From: Xylocopa sonorina
Lineage: Eukaryota; Arthropoda; Insecta; Hymenoptera; Apidae
NCBI RefSeq assembly: GCF_050948175.1
Contig: NC_135209.1
Coordinates: forward strand, 186,001-250,000
Direction of reading: 5' to 3'
Length of the DNA: 64,000 nucleotides
This document shows positions 47,301 to 63,000 of the stretch, one piece after another; within the stretch, counting starts at the first letter, position 1; each line of letters opens with the position of its first letter. Both the position numbers and the translations under genes were made by a program. The notes under the pieces are model-generated. The model had not been told where the DNA came from. It did no database searches and saw only the letters and a list, made by a program, of their open reading frames with translations.

Positions 47301-49290
47301 ATGCTTCTTAAAACGCGATATCACATCTCAATTCTATATTTCGTGGTAAGATATAATATGATTTGCGAAGTGTCATGATTTCCTCGTCTACACTTCAAAT
47401 GAATGTAAATGCGACACTTCCTTGCTAGGAAATAGCGTCTGCAGATGTCTAGGTATCGTAGCAATAGTGTTCTAATGCTTCTTAAAACGCGATATCGCAT
47501 CTCAATTCTATATTTCATGGTAAGATATAACATGATTTGCGAAGTGTTATGTATTCTTCGCCTACACTTCAAATGAATGTAAATGCGACACTTCCTTGCT
47601 AGGAAATAGCGTTTGCAGATGTCTACGTATCGAAGCAATAGAGTTCAAATGCTTCTTAAAACGAGATATTGCATCTCATATCTATGATTCATGGTAAGAT
47701 ATAATATGATTTGCGAAGCGTCATGGATTCCTCGTCTACTCCTCAAATGAATGTAAATGCGACACTTCCTTGCAAGGAAATAGCGTCTGCAGATGTCTAC
47801 GTATCGTAGCAATAGATTTCTAATGCTTCTTAAAACGCGATATCGCTTCTCATTTCTATGCTTCATGGTAAGATATAATATGATTTGCGAAGCGTCATGG
47901 ATTCCTCGTCTACACTTCAAGTGAATGTAAATGCGACACTTCCTTGCTAGGAAATAGCGTCTGCAGATGTCTAGGTATCGTAGCAATAGAATCTAATGCT
48001 TCTTAAAACGCGATATCGCATCTCATTTCTATGTTTCATGGTAAGATATAATATGATTTGCGAAGTGTTATGTATTCCTCGTCTACACTTCAAATGAATG
48101 TCAATGCGACACTTCCTTGCAAGGAAATAGCTATTGCAGATGTCTACGTATCGTAGCAATAGAGTTCAAATGCTACTAAAAACAAGATATCGCATCTCAA
48201 TTCTATGTTTCATGGTAAGATATAACATGATTTGCGAAGTGTTATGTATTCCTCGTCTACACTTCAAATGAATGTAAATGCGACACTTCCTTGCTAGGAA
48301 ATAGCGTGTGCAGATGTCTAGGTACTGTAGCAATAGTGTTCTAATGCTTCTTAAAACGCGATATCGCATCTCAATTCTATGTTTCATGGTAAGATAAAAC
48401 ATGATTTGCGAAATGTTATGTATTCCTCGTCTACACTTCAAATGAATGTAAATGCGACACTTCCTTGCAAGGAAATAGCGTCTGCAGATGTCTACGTATC
48501 GTAGCAATAGATTTCTAATGCTTCTTAAAACGCGATATCGCATCTCATTTCTATGTTTCATGGTAAGATATAATATGATTTGCGAAATGTTATGTATTCC
48601 TCGTCTACACTTCAAATGAATGTAAATGCGACACTTCCTTGCAAGGAAATAGCGTCTGCAGATGTCTACGTATCGTAGCAATAGATTTCTAATGCTTCTT
48701 AAAACGCGATATCGCATCTCATTTCTATGTTTCATGGTAAGATATAATATGATTTGCGAAGCGTCATGTATTCCTCGTTTACTCTTCAAATGAATGTAAA
48801 TGCGACACTTCCTTGCAAGGAAATAGCGTCTGCAGATGTCTAGGTATCGTAGCAATAGTGTTCTAATGCTTCTTAAAACGCGATATCGCATCTCATTTCT
48901 ATGTTTCATGGTAAGATATAATATGATTTGCGAAGTGTCATGTATTCCTCGTCTACACTTCAAATGAATGTAAATGCGACACTTCCTTGCTAGGAAATAG
49001 CGTCTGCAGATGTCTAGGTATCGTAGCAATAGTGTTCTAATGCTTCTTAAAACGCGATATCGCATCTCAACTCTATATTTCATGGTAAGATATAACATGA
49101 TTTGCGAAGTGTTATGTATTCTTCGCCTACACTTCAAATGAATGTAAATGCGACACTTCCTTGCAAGGAAATAGCGTTTGCAGATGTCTACGAATCGAAG
49201 CAATAGAGTTCAAATGCTTCTTAAAACGAGATATTGCATCTCATATCTATGATTCATGGTAAGATATAATATGATTTGCGAAGCGTCATG
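43010..49290. repeat. 2.6-2.8 kb satellite segments duplicated about 20 monomers apart
   Basis: From about 43010 to about 45000, sequence recurs at +3,479 bp (20x174 minus 1). After an extra monomer in the second copy, the offset becomes +3,653 until about 49290. Shared rare variants include CAAGAGAATCTAATG/CAATAGAATCTAATG near 44496 and 47987, and the following ATGCTACTAAAAAC. The intervening 45600-46490 contains another reused block (compare 45913 with 40693). It overlaps the 9-mer region, showing nested amplification. Confidence 0.72.
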
Positions 49291-51118
49291 GATTCCTCGT
49301 CTACTCCTCAAATGAATGTAAATGCGACACTTCCTTGCAAGGAAATAGCGTCTGCAGATGTCTACGTATCGTAGCAATAGATTTCTAATGCTTCTTAAAA
49401 CGCGATATCGCTTCTCATTTCTATGCTTCATGGTAAGATATAATATGATTTGCGAAGCGTCATGGATTCCTCGTCTACACTTCAAGTGAATGTAAATGCG
49501 ACACTTCCTTGCTAGGAAATAGCGTCTGCAGATGTCTAGGTATCGTAGCAATAGAGTTCTAATGCTTCTTAAAACGCGATATCGCATCTCATTTCTATGT
49601 TTCATGGTAAGATATAATATGATTTGCGAAGTGTTATGTATTCCTCGTCTACACTTCAAATGAATGTAAATGCGACACTTCCTTGCAAGGAAATAGCAAT
49701 TGCAGATGTCTAGGTGTCGTAGCAATAGAGTTCTAAAACTTCGTAAAACGCGATATCGCATCTCAATTCTATATTTCATGGTAAGATATAACATGATTTG
49801 CGAAGTGTTATGTATTCCTCGCCTACACTTCAAATGAATGTAAATGCGACACTTCCTTGCGAGGAAATAGCGTTTGCAGATGTCTACGTATCGAAGCAAT
49901 AGAGTTCAAATGCTTCCTAAAACAAGATATCGCATCTCAATTCTATGTTTCATGATAAGATGTAATATTCATTGCGATGTGTTATGTATTCCTCGTCTAC
50001 GATTCAAATGAAAGTAAATGCGACACTTCCTTGCAAGGTAGTAGCGATTGCAGATGTCTCCGTATCGTAGCAATAGAGTTCATATCATTCTTAAAACGCG
50101 ATATCGCATCTCATTTCTATGTTTCATGGTAAGATATAACATGATTTGCGAAGTGTTATGTATTCCTCGTCTACACTTCGAATGAATGTAAATGCGACAC
50201 TTCCTTGCAAGGAAATAGCGTCTGCAGATGTCTACGTATCGTAGCAATAGATTTCTAATGCTTCTTAAAACGCGATATCGCATCTCATTTCTATGTTTCA
50301 TGGTAAGATATAATATGATTTGCGAAGTATCATGTATTCCTCGTCTACACTTCAAATGAATGTAAATGCGACACTTCCTTGCTAGGAAATAGCGTCTGCA
50401 GATGTCTAGGTATCCTAGCAATAGAGTTCTAATGCTTCTTAAAACGCGATATCGCATCTCATTTCTATGTTTCATGGTAAGATATAATATGATTCGCGAA
50501 GTGTTATGTATTCCTCGTCTACACTTCAAATGAATGTAAATGCGACACTTCCTTGCAAGGAAATAGCTATTACAGATGTCTACGTATCGTAGCAATAGAG
50601 TTCAAATGCTTCTAAAAACAAGATATCGCATCTCAATTCTATGTTTCATGGTAAGATATAACATGATTTGCGAAGTGTTATGTATTCCTCGTCTACACTT
50701 CAAATGAATGTAAATGCGACATTTCCTTGCTAGGAAATAGCGTGTGCAGATGTCTAGGTGCTGTAGCAATAGTGTTCCAATTATTCTTAAAACGCGATAT
50801 CGCATCACAATTCTATGTTTCATGGTAAGATAAAGCATGATTTGCGAAGTGTCATGTATTCCTCGTCTACACTTCAAATGAATGTAAATGCGACACTTCC
50901 TTGCTAGGAAATAGCATCTGCAGATGTCTAGGTATCGTAGCAATAGAGTTCTAAAACTTCTTAAAACGCGATATCGCATCCCATTTCTATGTTTCATGAT
51001 AAGATGTAATATTCATTGCGAAATGTTATGTATTCCTCGCCTACACTTCAAATGAATATAAATGCGACACTTCCTTGCTAGGAAATAGCGTTTGCAGATG
51101 TCTACATATCGAAGCAAT

Positions 51119-54027
51119 AGTGTTCTAATGCTTCTTAAAACGCGATATCGCATCTCATTTCTATGTTTCATGGTAAGATATAATATGATTTGCGAAGTGT
51201 CATGTATTCCTCGTCTACACTTCAAATGAATGTAAATGCGACATTTCCTTGCTAGGAAATAGCGTGTGCAGATGTCTAGGTGCTGTAGCAATAGTGTTCC
51301 AATTATTCTTAAAACGCGATATCGCATCACAATTCTATGTTTCATGGTAAGATAAAGCATGATTTGCGAAGTGTTATGTATTCCTCGTCTACACTTCAAA
51401 TGAATGTAAATGCGACACATCCTTGCAAGGAAATAGCGTCTGCAGATGTCTACGTATCGTAGCAATAGATTTCTAATGCTTCTTAAAACGCGATATCGCA
51501 TCTCATTTCTATGTTTCATGGTAAGATATAATATGATTTGCGAAGCGTCATGTATTCCTCGTCTACTCTTCAAATGAATGTAAATGCGACACTTCCTTGC
51601 TAGAAAATAGCGTCTGCAGATGTCTAGGTATCGTAGCAATAGTGTTCTAATGCTTCTTAAAACGCGATATCGCATATCATTTCTATGTTTCATGGTAAGA
51701 TATGATATGATTTGCGAAGTGTCATGTATTCCTCGTCTACACTTCAAATGAATGTAAATGCGACACTTCCTTGCTAGGAAATAGCATCTGCAGATGTCTA
51801 GGTATCGTAGCAGTAGAGTTCTAAAACTTCTTAAAACGCGATATCGCATCCCATTTCTATGTTTCATGATAAGATGTATTATTCATTGCGAAATGTTATG
51901 TATTCCTCGCCTACACTTCAAATGAATATAAATGCGACACTTCCTTGCTAGGAAATAGCGTTTGCAGATGTCTACGTATCGAAGCAATAGTGTTCTAATG
52001 CTTCTTAAAACGCGATATCGCATCTCATTTCTATGTTTCATGGTAAGATATAATATGATTTGCGAAGTGTCATGTATTCCTCGTCTACACTTCAAATGAA
52101 TGTAAATGCGACACTTCCTTGCTAGGAAATAGCATCTGCAGATGTCTACGTATCGAAGCAATAGAGTTCAAATGCTTCTTAAAACGAGATATTGCATCTC
52201 ATATCTATGTTTCCTGATAAGATATAATATTCATTGCGAAGTGTTATGCATTCCTCGTCTACGATTCAAATGAATGTAAATGCGACACTTGCTTGCAAGG
52301 AAATAGCGTTTGCAGATGTCTACGTATCGTTGCAATAGAGTTCTTATGATTCTTGAAAGGCGATATCGCATCTCATTTCTATGTTTCATGGTAAGATATA
52401 ATATGATTTGCGACGCGTCATGTATTCCTCGTCTACTCTTCAAATGAATGTAAATGCGACACTTCCTTGCTAGGAAATAGCGTCTGCAGATGTCTAGGTA
52501 TCGTAGCAATAGTGTTCTAATGCTTCTTAAAACGCGATATCGCATCTCATTTCTATGTTTCATGGTAAGATATAATATGATTTGCGAAGTGTCATGTATT
52601 CCTCGTCTACACTTCAAATGAATGTAAATGCGACATTTCCTTGCTAGGAAATAGCGTGTGCAGATGTCTAGGTGCTGTAGCAATAGTGTTCCAATTATTC
52701 TTAAAACGCGATATCGCATCACAATTCTATGTTTCATGGTAAGATAAAGCATGATTTGCGAAGTGTTATGTATTCCTCGTCTACACTTCAAATGAATGTA
52801 AATGCGACACATCCTTGCAAGGAAATAGCGTCTGCAGATGTCTACGTATCGTAGCAATAGATTTCTAATGCTTCTTAAAACGCGATATCGCATCTCATTT
52901 CTATGTTTCATGGTAAGATATAATATGATTTGCGAAGCGTCATGTATTCCTCGTCTACTCTTCAAATGAATGTAAATGCGACACTTCCTTGCTAGAAAAT
53001 AGCGTCTGCAGATGTCTAGGTATCGTAGCAATAGTGTTCTAATGCTTCTTAAAACGCGATATCGCATATCATTTCTATGTTTCATGGTAAGATATGATAT
53101 GATTTGCGAAGTGTCATGTATTCCTCGTCTACACTTCAAATGAATGTAAATGCGACACTTCCTTGCTAGGAAATAGCATCTGCAGATGTCTAGGTATCGT
53201 AGCAGTAGAGTTCTAAAACTTCTTAAAACGCGATATCGCATCCCATTTCTATGTTTCATGATAAGATGTAATATTCATTGCGAAATGTTATGTATTCCTC
53301 GCCTACACTTCAAATGAATATAAATGCGACACTTCCTTGCTAGGAAATAGCGTTTGCAGATGTCTACGTATCGAAGCAATAGTGTTCTAATGCTTCTTAA
53401 AACGCGATATCGCATCTCATTTCTATGTTTCATGGTAAGATATAATATGATTTGCGAAGTGTCATGTATTCCTCGTCTACACTTCAAATGAATGTAAATG
53501 CGACACTTCCTTGCTAGGAAATAGCATCTGCAGATGTCTACGTATCGAAGCAATAGAGTTCAAATGCTTCTTAAAACGAGATATTGCATCTCATATCTAT
53601 GTTTCCTGATAAGATATAATATTCATTGCGAAGTGTTATGCATTCCTCGTCTACGATTCAAATGAATGTAAATGCGACACTTGCTTGCAAGGAAATAGCG
53701 TTTGCAGATGTCTACGTATCGTTGCAATAGAGTTCTTATGATTCTTAAAAGGCGATATCGCATCTCATTTCTATGTTTCATGGTAAGATATAATATGATT
53801 TGCGAAGCGTCATGTATTCCTCGTCTACTCTTCAAATGAATGTAAATGCGACACTTCCTTGCTAGGAAATAGCGTCTGCAGATGTCTAGGTATCGTAGCA
53901 ATAGTGTTCTAATGCTTCTTAAAACGCGATATCGCATCTCATTTCTATGTTTCATGGTAAGATATAATATGATTTGCGAAGTGTCATGTATTCCTCGTCT
54001 ACACTTCAAATGAATGTAAATGCGACA
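51119..54027. repeat. 8-monomer higher-order repeat (1,392 bp), about two copies
   Basis: GTGTTCCAATTATTC recurs at 51294 and 52686, and AGCAGTAGAG at about 51809 and 53201, both 1,392 bp or 8x174 apart. Similarity starts at about 51119 and ends near 54027. Confidence 0.85.
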
Positions 54028-57000
54028 CTTCCTTGCTAGGGAATAGCTTCTGCAGATGTCTAGGTATCGTAGCAATAGTGTTCTAATGCTTCTTAAAACG
54101 CGATATCGCATCTCAATTCTATATTTCATGGTAAGATATAACATGATTTGCGATGTGTCATGTATTCCTCGTCTGCACTTCAAATGAATGTAAATGCGAC
54201 ACTTCCTTGCAAGGAAATAGCGTTTGCAGATGTCTACGTATCGAAACAATAGAGTTCAAATGCTTCTCAAAACGAGATATTGCATCTCATATCTATGTTT
54301 CCTGATAAGATATAATATTCATTGCGAAGTGTTATGCATTCCTCGTCTACGATTCAAATGAATGTAAATGCGACACTTCCTTGCAAGGAAATAGCGTCTG
54401 CTGATGTCTACGTATCGTAACAATAGATTTCTAATGCTTCTTAAAACGCGATATCGCATCTCATTTCTATGCTTCATGGTAAGATATAATATGATTTGCG
54501 AAGCGTCATGGACTCCTCGTCTACTCTTCAAATGAATGTAAATGCGACACTTCCTTGCTAGGAAATAGCGTCTGCAGATGTCTACGCATCGTAGCAATAG
54601 ATTTCTAATGCTTCTTAAAACGCGATATCGCATCTCATTTCTATGTTTCATGGTAAGATATAATATGATTTGCGAAGCGTCATGTATTCCTCGTCTACTC
54701 TTCAAATGAATGTAAATGCGACACTTCCTTGCTAGGAAATAGCGTCTGCAGATGTCTAGGTATCGTAGCAATAGTGTTCTAATGCTTCTTAAAACGCGAT
54801 ATCGCATCTCATTTCTATGTTTCACGGTAAGATATAATATGATTTGCGAAGTGTCATGTATTCCTCGTCTACACTTCAAATGAATGTAAATGCGACACTT
54901 CCTTGCTAGGAAATAGCGTCTGCAGATGTCTAGGTATCGTAGCAATAGTGTTCTAATGCTTCTTAAAACGCGATATCGCATCTCAATTCTATATTTCATG
55001 GTAAGATATAACATGATTTGCGAAGTGTTATGTATTCTTCGCCTACACTTCAAATGAATGTAAATGCGACACTTCCTTGCAAGGAAATAGCGCTTGCAGA
55101 TGTCTACGTATCGAAGCAATAGAGTTCAAATGCTTCTTAAAACGAGATATTGCATCTCATATCTATGATTCATGGTAAGATATAATATGATTTGCGAAAC
55201 GTCATGGATTCCTCGTCTACTCCTCAAATGAATGTAAATGCGACACTTCCTTGCAAGGAAATAGCGTCTGCAGATGTCTACGTATCGTAGCAATAGATTT
55301 CTAGTGCTTCTTAAAACGCGATATCGCTTCTCATTTCTATGCTTCATGGTAAGATATAATATGATTTGCGAAGCGTCATGGATTCCTCGTCTACACTTCA
55401 AGTGAATGTAAATGCGACACTTCCTTGCTAGGAAATAGCGTCTGCAGATGTCTAGGTATCGTAGCAATAGAGTTCTAATGCTTCTTAAAACGCGATATCG
55501 CATCTCATTTCTATGTTTCATGGTAAGATATAATATGATTTGCGAAGTGTTATGTATTCCTCGTCTACACTTCAAATGAATGTAAATGCGACACTTCCTT
55601 GCAAGGAAATAGCAATTGCAGATGTCTAGGTGTCGTAGCAATAGAGTTCTAAAACTTCGTAAAACGCGATATCGCATCTCAATTCTATATTTCATGGTAA
55701 GATATAACATGATTTGCGAAGTGTTATGTATTCCTCGCCTACACTTCAAATGAATGTAAATGCGACACTTCCTTGCTAGGAAATAGCGTGTGCAGATGTC
55801 TAGGTGCTGTAGCAATAGTGTTCCAATTATTCTTAAAACGCGATATCGCATCACAATTCTATGTTTCATGGTAAGATAAAGCATGATTTGCGAAGTGTTA
55901 TGTATTCCTCGTCTACACTTCAAATGAATGTAAATGCGACACTTCCTTGCAAGGAAATAGCGTCTGCAGATGTCTACGTATCGTAGCAATAGATTTCTAA
56001 TGCTTCTTAAAACGCGATATCGCATCTCATTTCTATGTTTCATGGTAAGATATAATATGATTTGCGAAGCGTCATGTATTCCTCGTCTACTCTTCAAATG
56101 AATGTAAATGCGACACTTCCTTGCCAGAAAATAGCGTCTGCAGATGTCTAGGTATCGTAGCAATAGTGTTCTAATGCTTCTTAAAACGCGATATCGCATC
56201 TCATTTCTATGTTTCATGGTAAGATATAATATGATTTGCGAAGTATCATGTATTCCTAGTCTACACTTCAAATGAATGTAAATGCGACACTTCCTTGCTA
56301 GGAAATAGCATCTGCAGATGTCTAGGTATCGTAGCAATAGAGTTCTAAAACTTCTTAAAACGCGATATCGCATCCCATTTCTATGTTTCATGATAAGATG
56401 TAATATTCATTGCGAAATGTTATGTATTCCTCGCCTACACTTCAAATGAATATAAATGCGACACTTCCTTGCTAGGAAATAGCGTTTGCAGATGTCTACG
56501 TATCGAAGCAATAGTGTTCTAATGCTTCTTAAAACGCGATATCGCATCTCATTTCTATTTTTCATGGTAAGATATAATATGATTTGTGAAGTATTATGTA
56601 TTCCTCGTCTACACTTCAAATGAATGTGAATGCGACACTTCCTCGCTAGGAAATGGCGTTTGCAGATGTCTACGTATCGTAGCAATAGATTTCAAATGAT
56701 TCTTAAAACGCGATATCGCATCCCATTTCTATGTTTCATGGTAAGATATAATATGATTTGCGAAGTGTCATGTATTGCTCGTCTACACTTCAAATGAATG
56801 TAAATGCGACACTTCCTTGCTAGGAAATAGCATCTGCAGATGTCTAGGTATCGTAGCAATAGTGTTCTAATGCTTCTTAAAACGCGATATCGCTTCTCAT
56901 TTCTATGCTTCATGGTAAGATATAACATGATTTGCGAAGTGTTATGTATTCCTCGCCTACACTTCAAATGAATGTAAATGCGACACCTCCTTTCTAGGAA

Positions 57001-60000
57001 ATAGCGTTTGCAGATGTCTACGTATCGAAGCAATAGAGTTCAAATGCTTCTTAAAACGAGATATTGCATCTCATATCTATGTTTCCTGATAAGATATAAT
57101 ATTCATTGCGAAGTGTTATGCATTCCTCGTCTACGATTCAAATGAATGTAAATGCGACACTTCCTTGCAAGAAAATAGCGTCTGCAGATATCTACGTATC
57201 GTAACAATAGATTTCTAATGCTTCTTAAAACGCGATATCGCATCTCATTTCTATGCTTCATGGTAAGATATAATATGATTTGCGAAGCGTCATGGATTCC
57301 TCGTCTACTCTTCAAATGAATGTAAATGCGACACTTCCTTGCAAGGAAATAGCGTCTGCAGATGTCTAGGTGTCGTAGCAATAGAGTTCTAAAACTTCTT
57401 AAAACGCGATATCGCATCTCAATTCTATATTTCATGGTAAGATATAACATGATTTGCGAAGTGTTATGTATTCCTCGCCTACACTTCAAATGAATGTAAA
57501 TGCGACACTTCCTTGCTAGGAAATAGCGTCTGCAGATGTCTAGGTATCGTAGCAATAGTGTTCTAATGCTTCTTAAAACGCGATATCGCATCTCATTTCT
57601 ATGTTTCATGGCAAGATATAATATGATTTGTGAAGTGTCATGTATTCCTCGTCTACACTTCAAATGAATGTAAATGCGACACTTCCTTGCTAGGAAATAG
57701 GATCTGCAGATGTCTAGGTATCGTAGCAATAGTGTTCTAATGATTCTTATAACGCGATATCGCATCTCAATTCTATATTTCATGGTAAGATATAACATGA
57801 TTTGCGAAGTGTTATGTATTCCTCGCCTACACTTCAAATGAATGTAAATGCGACACTTCCTTGCTAGGAAATAGCGTTTGCAGATGTCTACGTATCGAAG
57901 CAATAGAGTTCAAATGCTTCTTAAAACGAGATATTGCATCTCATATCTATGTTTCCTGATAAGATATAATATTCATTGCGAAGTGTTATGCATTCCTCGT
58001 CTACGATTCAAATGAATGTAAATGCGACACTTCCTTGCAAGGAAATAGCGTCTGCAGATATCTACGTATCGTAACAATAGATTTCTAATGCTTCTTAAAA
58101 CGCGACATCGCATCTCATTTCTATGCTTCATGGTAAGATATAATATGATCTGCGAAGCGTCATGTATTCCTCGTCTACACTTCAAATGAATGTAAATGCG
58201 ACACTTCCTTGCTAGGAAATAGCGTCTGCAGATGTCTAGGTATCCTAGCAATAGAGTTCTAATGCTTCTTAAAACGCGATATCGCATCTCAATTCTATAT
58301 TTCATGGTAAGATATAACATGATTTGCGAAGTGTTATGTATTCCTCGCCTACACTTCAAATGAATGTAAATGCGACACTTCCTTGCTAGGAAATAGCGTT
58401 TGCAGATGTCTACGTATCGTTGCAATAGAGTTCTTATGATTCTTAAAAGGCGATATCGCATCTCATTTCTATGTTTCATGGTAAGATATAATATGATTTG
58501 TGAAGTATTATGTATTCCTCGTCTACACTTCAAATGAATGTGAATGCGACACTTCCTCGCTAGGAAATGGCGTTTGCAGATGTCTACGTATCGTAGCAAT
58601 AGATTTCTAATGCTTCTTAAAACGCGATATCGCATCTCATTTCTATGTTTCATGGTAAGATATAATATGATTTGCGAAGGGTCATGTATTCCACGTCTAC
58701 ACTTCAAATGAATGTAAATGCGACACTTCCTTGCTAGGAAATAGCATCTGCAGATGTCTAGGTATCGTAGCATTAGTGTTCTAATGCTTCTTAAAACGCG
58801 ATATCGCATCTCATTTCTATGTTTCATGGTAAGATATAATATGATTTGCGAAGCGTCATGTATTCCTCGTCTACTCTTCAAATGAATGTAAATGCGACAC
58901 TTCCTTGCTAGGAAATAGCGTCTGCAGATGTCTAGGTATCGTAGCAATAGTGTTCTAATGCTTCTTAAAACGCGATATCGCATCTCATTTCTATGTTTCA
59001 TGGTAAGATATAATATGATTTGCGAAGTGTCATGTATTCCTCGTCTACACTTCAAATGAATGTAAATGCGACACTTCCTTGCTAGGGAATAGCTTCTGCA
59101 GATGTCTAGGTATCGTAGCAATAGTGTTCTAATGCTTCTTAAAACGCGATATCGCATCTCAATTCTATATTTCATGGTAAGATATAACATGATTTGCGAT
59201 GTGTCATGTATTCCTCGTCTGCACTTCAAATGAATGTAAATGCGACACTTCCTTGCAAGGAAATAGCGTTTGCAGATGTCTACGTATCGAAACAATAGAG
59301 TTCAAATGCTTCTCAAAACGAGATATTGCATCTCATATCTATGTTTCCTGATAAGATATAATATTCATTGCGAAGTGTTATGCATTCCTCGTCTACGATT
59401 CAAATGAATGTAAATGCGACACTTCCTTGCAAGGAAATAGCGTCTGCTGATGTCTACGTATCGTAACAATAGATTTCTAATGCTTCTTAAAACGCGATAT
59501 CGCATCTCATTTCTATGCTTCATGGTAAGATATAATATGATTTGCGAAGCGTCATGGACTCCTCGTCTACTCTTCAAATGAATGTAAATGCGACACTTCC
59601 TTGCTAGGAAATAGCGTCTGCAGATGTCTACGCATCGTAGCAATAGATTTCTAATGCTTCTTAAAACGCGATATCGCATCTCATTTCTATGTTTCATGGT
59701 AAGATATAATATGATTTGCGAAGCGTCATGTATTCCTCGTCTACTCTTCAAATGAATGTAAATGCGACACTTCCTTGCTAGGAAATAGCGTCTGCAGATG
59801 TCTAGGTATCGTAGCAATAGTGTTCTAATGCTTCTTAAAACGCGATATCGCATCTCATTTCTATGTTTCACGGTAAGATATAATATGATTTGCGAAGTGT
59901 CATGTATTCCTCGTCTACACTTCAAATGAATGTAAATGCGACACTTCCTTGCTAGGAAATAGCGTCTGCAGATGTCTAGGTATCGTAGCAATAGTGTTCT

Positions 60001-63000
60001 AATGCTTCTTAAAACGCGATATCGCATCTCAATTCTATATTTCATGGTAAGATATAACATGATTTGCGAAGTGTTATGTATTCTTCGCCTACACTTCAAA
60101 TGAATGTAAATGCGACACTTCCTTGCAAGGAAATAGCGCTTGCAGATGTCTACGTATCGAAGCAATAGAGTTCAAATGCTTCTTAAAACGAGATATTGCA
60201 TCTCATATCTATGATTCATGGTAAGATATAATATGATTTGCGAAACGTCATGGATTCCTCGTCTACTCCTCAAATGAATGTAAATGCGACACTTCCTTGC
60301 AAGGAAATAGCGTCTGCAGATGTCTACGTATCGTAGCAATAGATTTCTAGTGCTTCTTAAAACGCGATATCGCTTCTCATTTCTATGCTTCATGGTAAGA
60401 TATAATATGATTTGCGAAGCGTCATGGATTCCTCGTCTACACTTCAAGTGAATGTAAATGCGACACTTCCTTGCTAGGAAATAGCGTCTGCAGATGTCTA
60501 GGTATCGTAGCAATAGAGTTCTAATGCTTCTTAAAACGCGATATCGCATCTCATTTCTATGTTTCATGGTAAGATATAATATGATTTGCGAAGTGTTATG
60601 TATTCCTCGTCTACACTTCAAATGAATGTAAATGCGACACTTCCTTGCAAGGAAATAGCAATTGCAGATGTCTAGGTGTCGTAGCAATAGAGTTCTAAAA
60701 CTTCGTAAAACGCGATATCGCATCTCAATTCTATATTTCATGGTAAGATATAACATGATTTGCGAAGTGTTATGTATTCCTCGCCTACACTTCAAATGAA
60801 TGTAAATGCGACACTTCCTTGCTAGGAAATAGCGTGTGCAGATGTCTAGGTGCTGTAGCAATAGTGTTCCAATTATTCTTAAAACGCGATATCGCATCAC
60901 AATTCTATGTTTCATGGTAAGATAAAGCATGATTTGCGAAGTGTTATGTATTCCTCGTCTACACTTCAAATGAATGTAAATGCGACACTTCCTTGCAAGG
61001 AAATAGCGTCTGCAGATGTCTACGTATCGTAGCAATAGATTTCTAATGCTTCTTAAAACGCGATATCGCATCTCATTTCTATGTTTCATGGTAAGATATA
61101 ATATGATTTGCGAAGCGTCATGTATTCCTCGTCTACTCTTCAAATGAATGTAAATGCGACACTTCCTTGCCAGAAAATAGCGTCTGCAGATGTCTAGGTA
61201 TCGTAGCAATAGTGTTCTAATGCTTCTTAAAACGCGATATCGCATCTCATTTCTATGTTTCATGGTAAGATATAATATGATTTGCGAAGTATCATGTATT
61301 CCTAGTCTACACTTCAAATGAATGTAAATGCGACACTTCCTTGCTAGGAAATAGCATCTGCAGATGTCTAGGTATCGTAGCAATAGAGTTCTAAAACTTC
61401 TTAAAACGCGATATCGCATCCCATTTCTATGTTTCATGATAAGATGTAATATTCATTGCGAAATGTTATGTATTCCTCGCCTACACTTCAAATGAATATA
61501 AATGCGACACTTCCTTGCTAGGAAATAGCGTTTGCAGATGTCTACGTATCGAAGCAATAGTGTTCTAATGCTTCTTAAAACGCGATATCGCATCTCATTT
61601 CTATTTTTCATGGTAAGATATAATATGATTTGTGAAGTATTATGTATTCCTCGTCTACACTTCAAATGAATGTGAATGCGACACTTCCTCGCTAGGAAAT
61701 GGCGTTTGCAGATGTCTACGTATCGTAGCAATAGATTTCAAATGATTCTTAAAACGCGATATCGCATCCCATTTCTATGTTTCATGGTAAGATATAATAT
61801 GATTTGCGAAGTGTCATGTATTGCTCGTCTACACTTCAAATGAATGTAAATGCGACACTTCCTTGCTAGGAAATAGCATCTGCAGATGTCTAGGTATCGT
61901 AGCAATAGTGTTCTAATGCTTCTTAAAACGCGATATCGCTTCTCATTTCTATGCTTCATGGTAAGATATAACATGATTTGCGAAGTGTTATGTATTCCTC
62001 GCCTACACTTCAAATGAATGTAAATGCGACACCTCCTTTCTAGGAAATAGCGTTTGCAGATGTCTACGTATCGAAGCAATAGAGTTCAAATGCTTCTTAA
62101 AACGAGATATTGCATCTCATATCTATGTTTCCTGATAAGATATAATATTCATTGCGAAGTGTTATGCATTCCTCGTCTACGATTCAAATGAATGTAAATG
62201 CGACACTTCCTTGCAAGAAAATAGCGTCTGCAGATATCTACGTATCGTAACAATAGATTTCTAATGCTTCTTAAAACGCGATATCGCATCTCATTTCTAT
62301 GCTTCATGGTAAGATATAATATGATTTGCGAAGCGTCATGGATTCCTCGTCTACTCTTCAAATGAATGTAAATGCGACACTTCCTTGCAAGGAAATAGCG
62401 TCTGCAGATGTCTAGGTGTCGTAGCAATAGAGTTCTAAAACTTCTTAAAACGCGATATCGCATCTCAATTCTATATTTCATGGTAAGATATAACATGATT
62501 TGCGAAGTGTTATGTATTCCTCGCCTACACTTCAAATGAATGTAAATGCGACACTTCCTTGCTAGGAAATAGCGTCTGCAGATGTCTAGGTATCGTAGCA
62601 ATAGTGTTCTAATGCTTCTTAAAACGCGATATCGCATCTCATTTCTATGTTTCATGGCAAGATATAATATGATTTGTGAAGTGTCATGTATTCCTCGTCT
62701 ACACTTCAAATGAATGTAAATGCGACACTTCCTTGCTAGGAAATAGGATCTGCAGATGTCTAGGTATCGTAGCAATAGTGTTCTAATGATTCTTATAACG
62801 CGATATCGCATCTCAATTCTATATTTCATGGTAAGATATAACATGATTTGCGAAGTGTTATGTATTCCTCGCCTACACTTCAAATGAATGTAAATGCGAC
62901 ACTTCCTTGCTAGGAAATAGCGTTTGCAGATGTCTACGTATCGAAGCAATAGAGTTCAAATGCTTCTTAAAACGAGATATTGCATCTCATATCTATGTTT

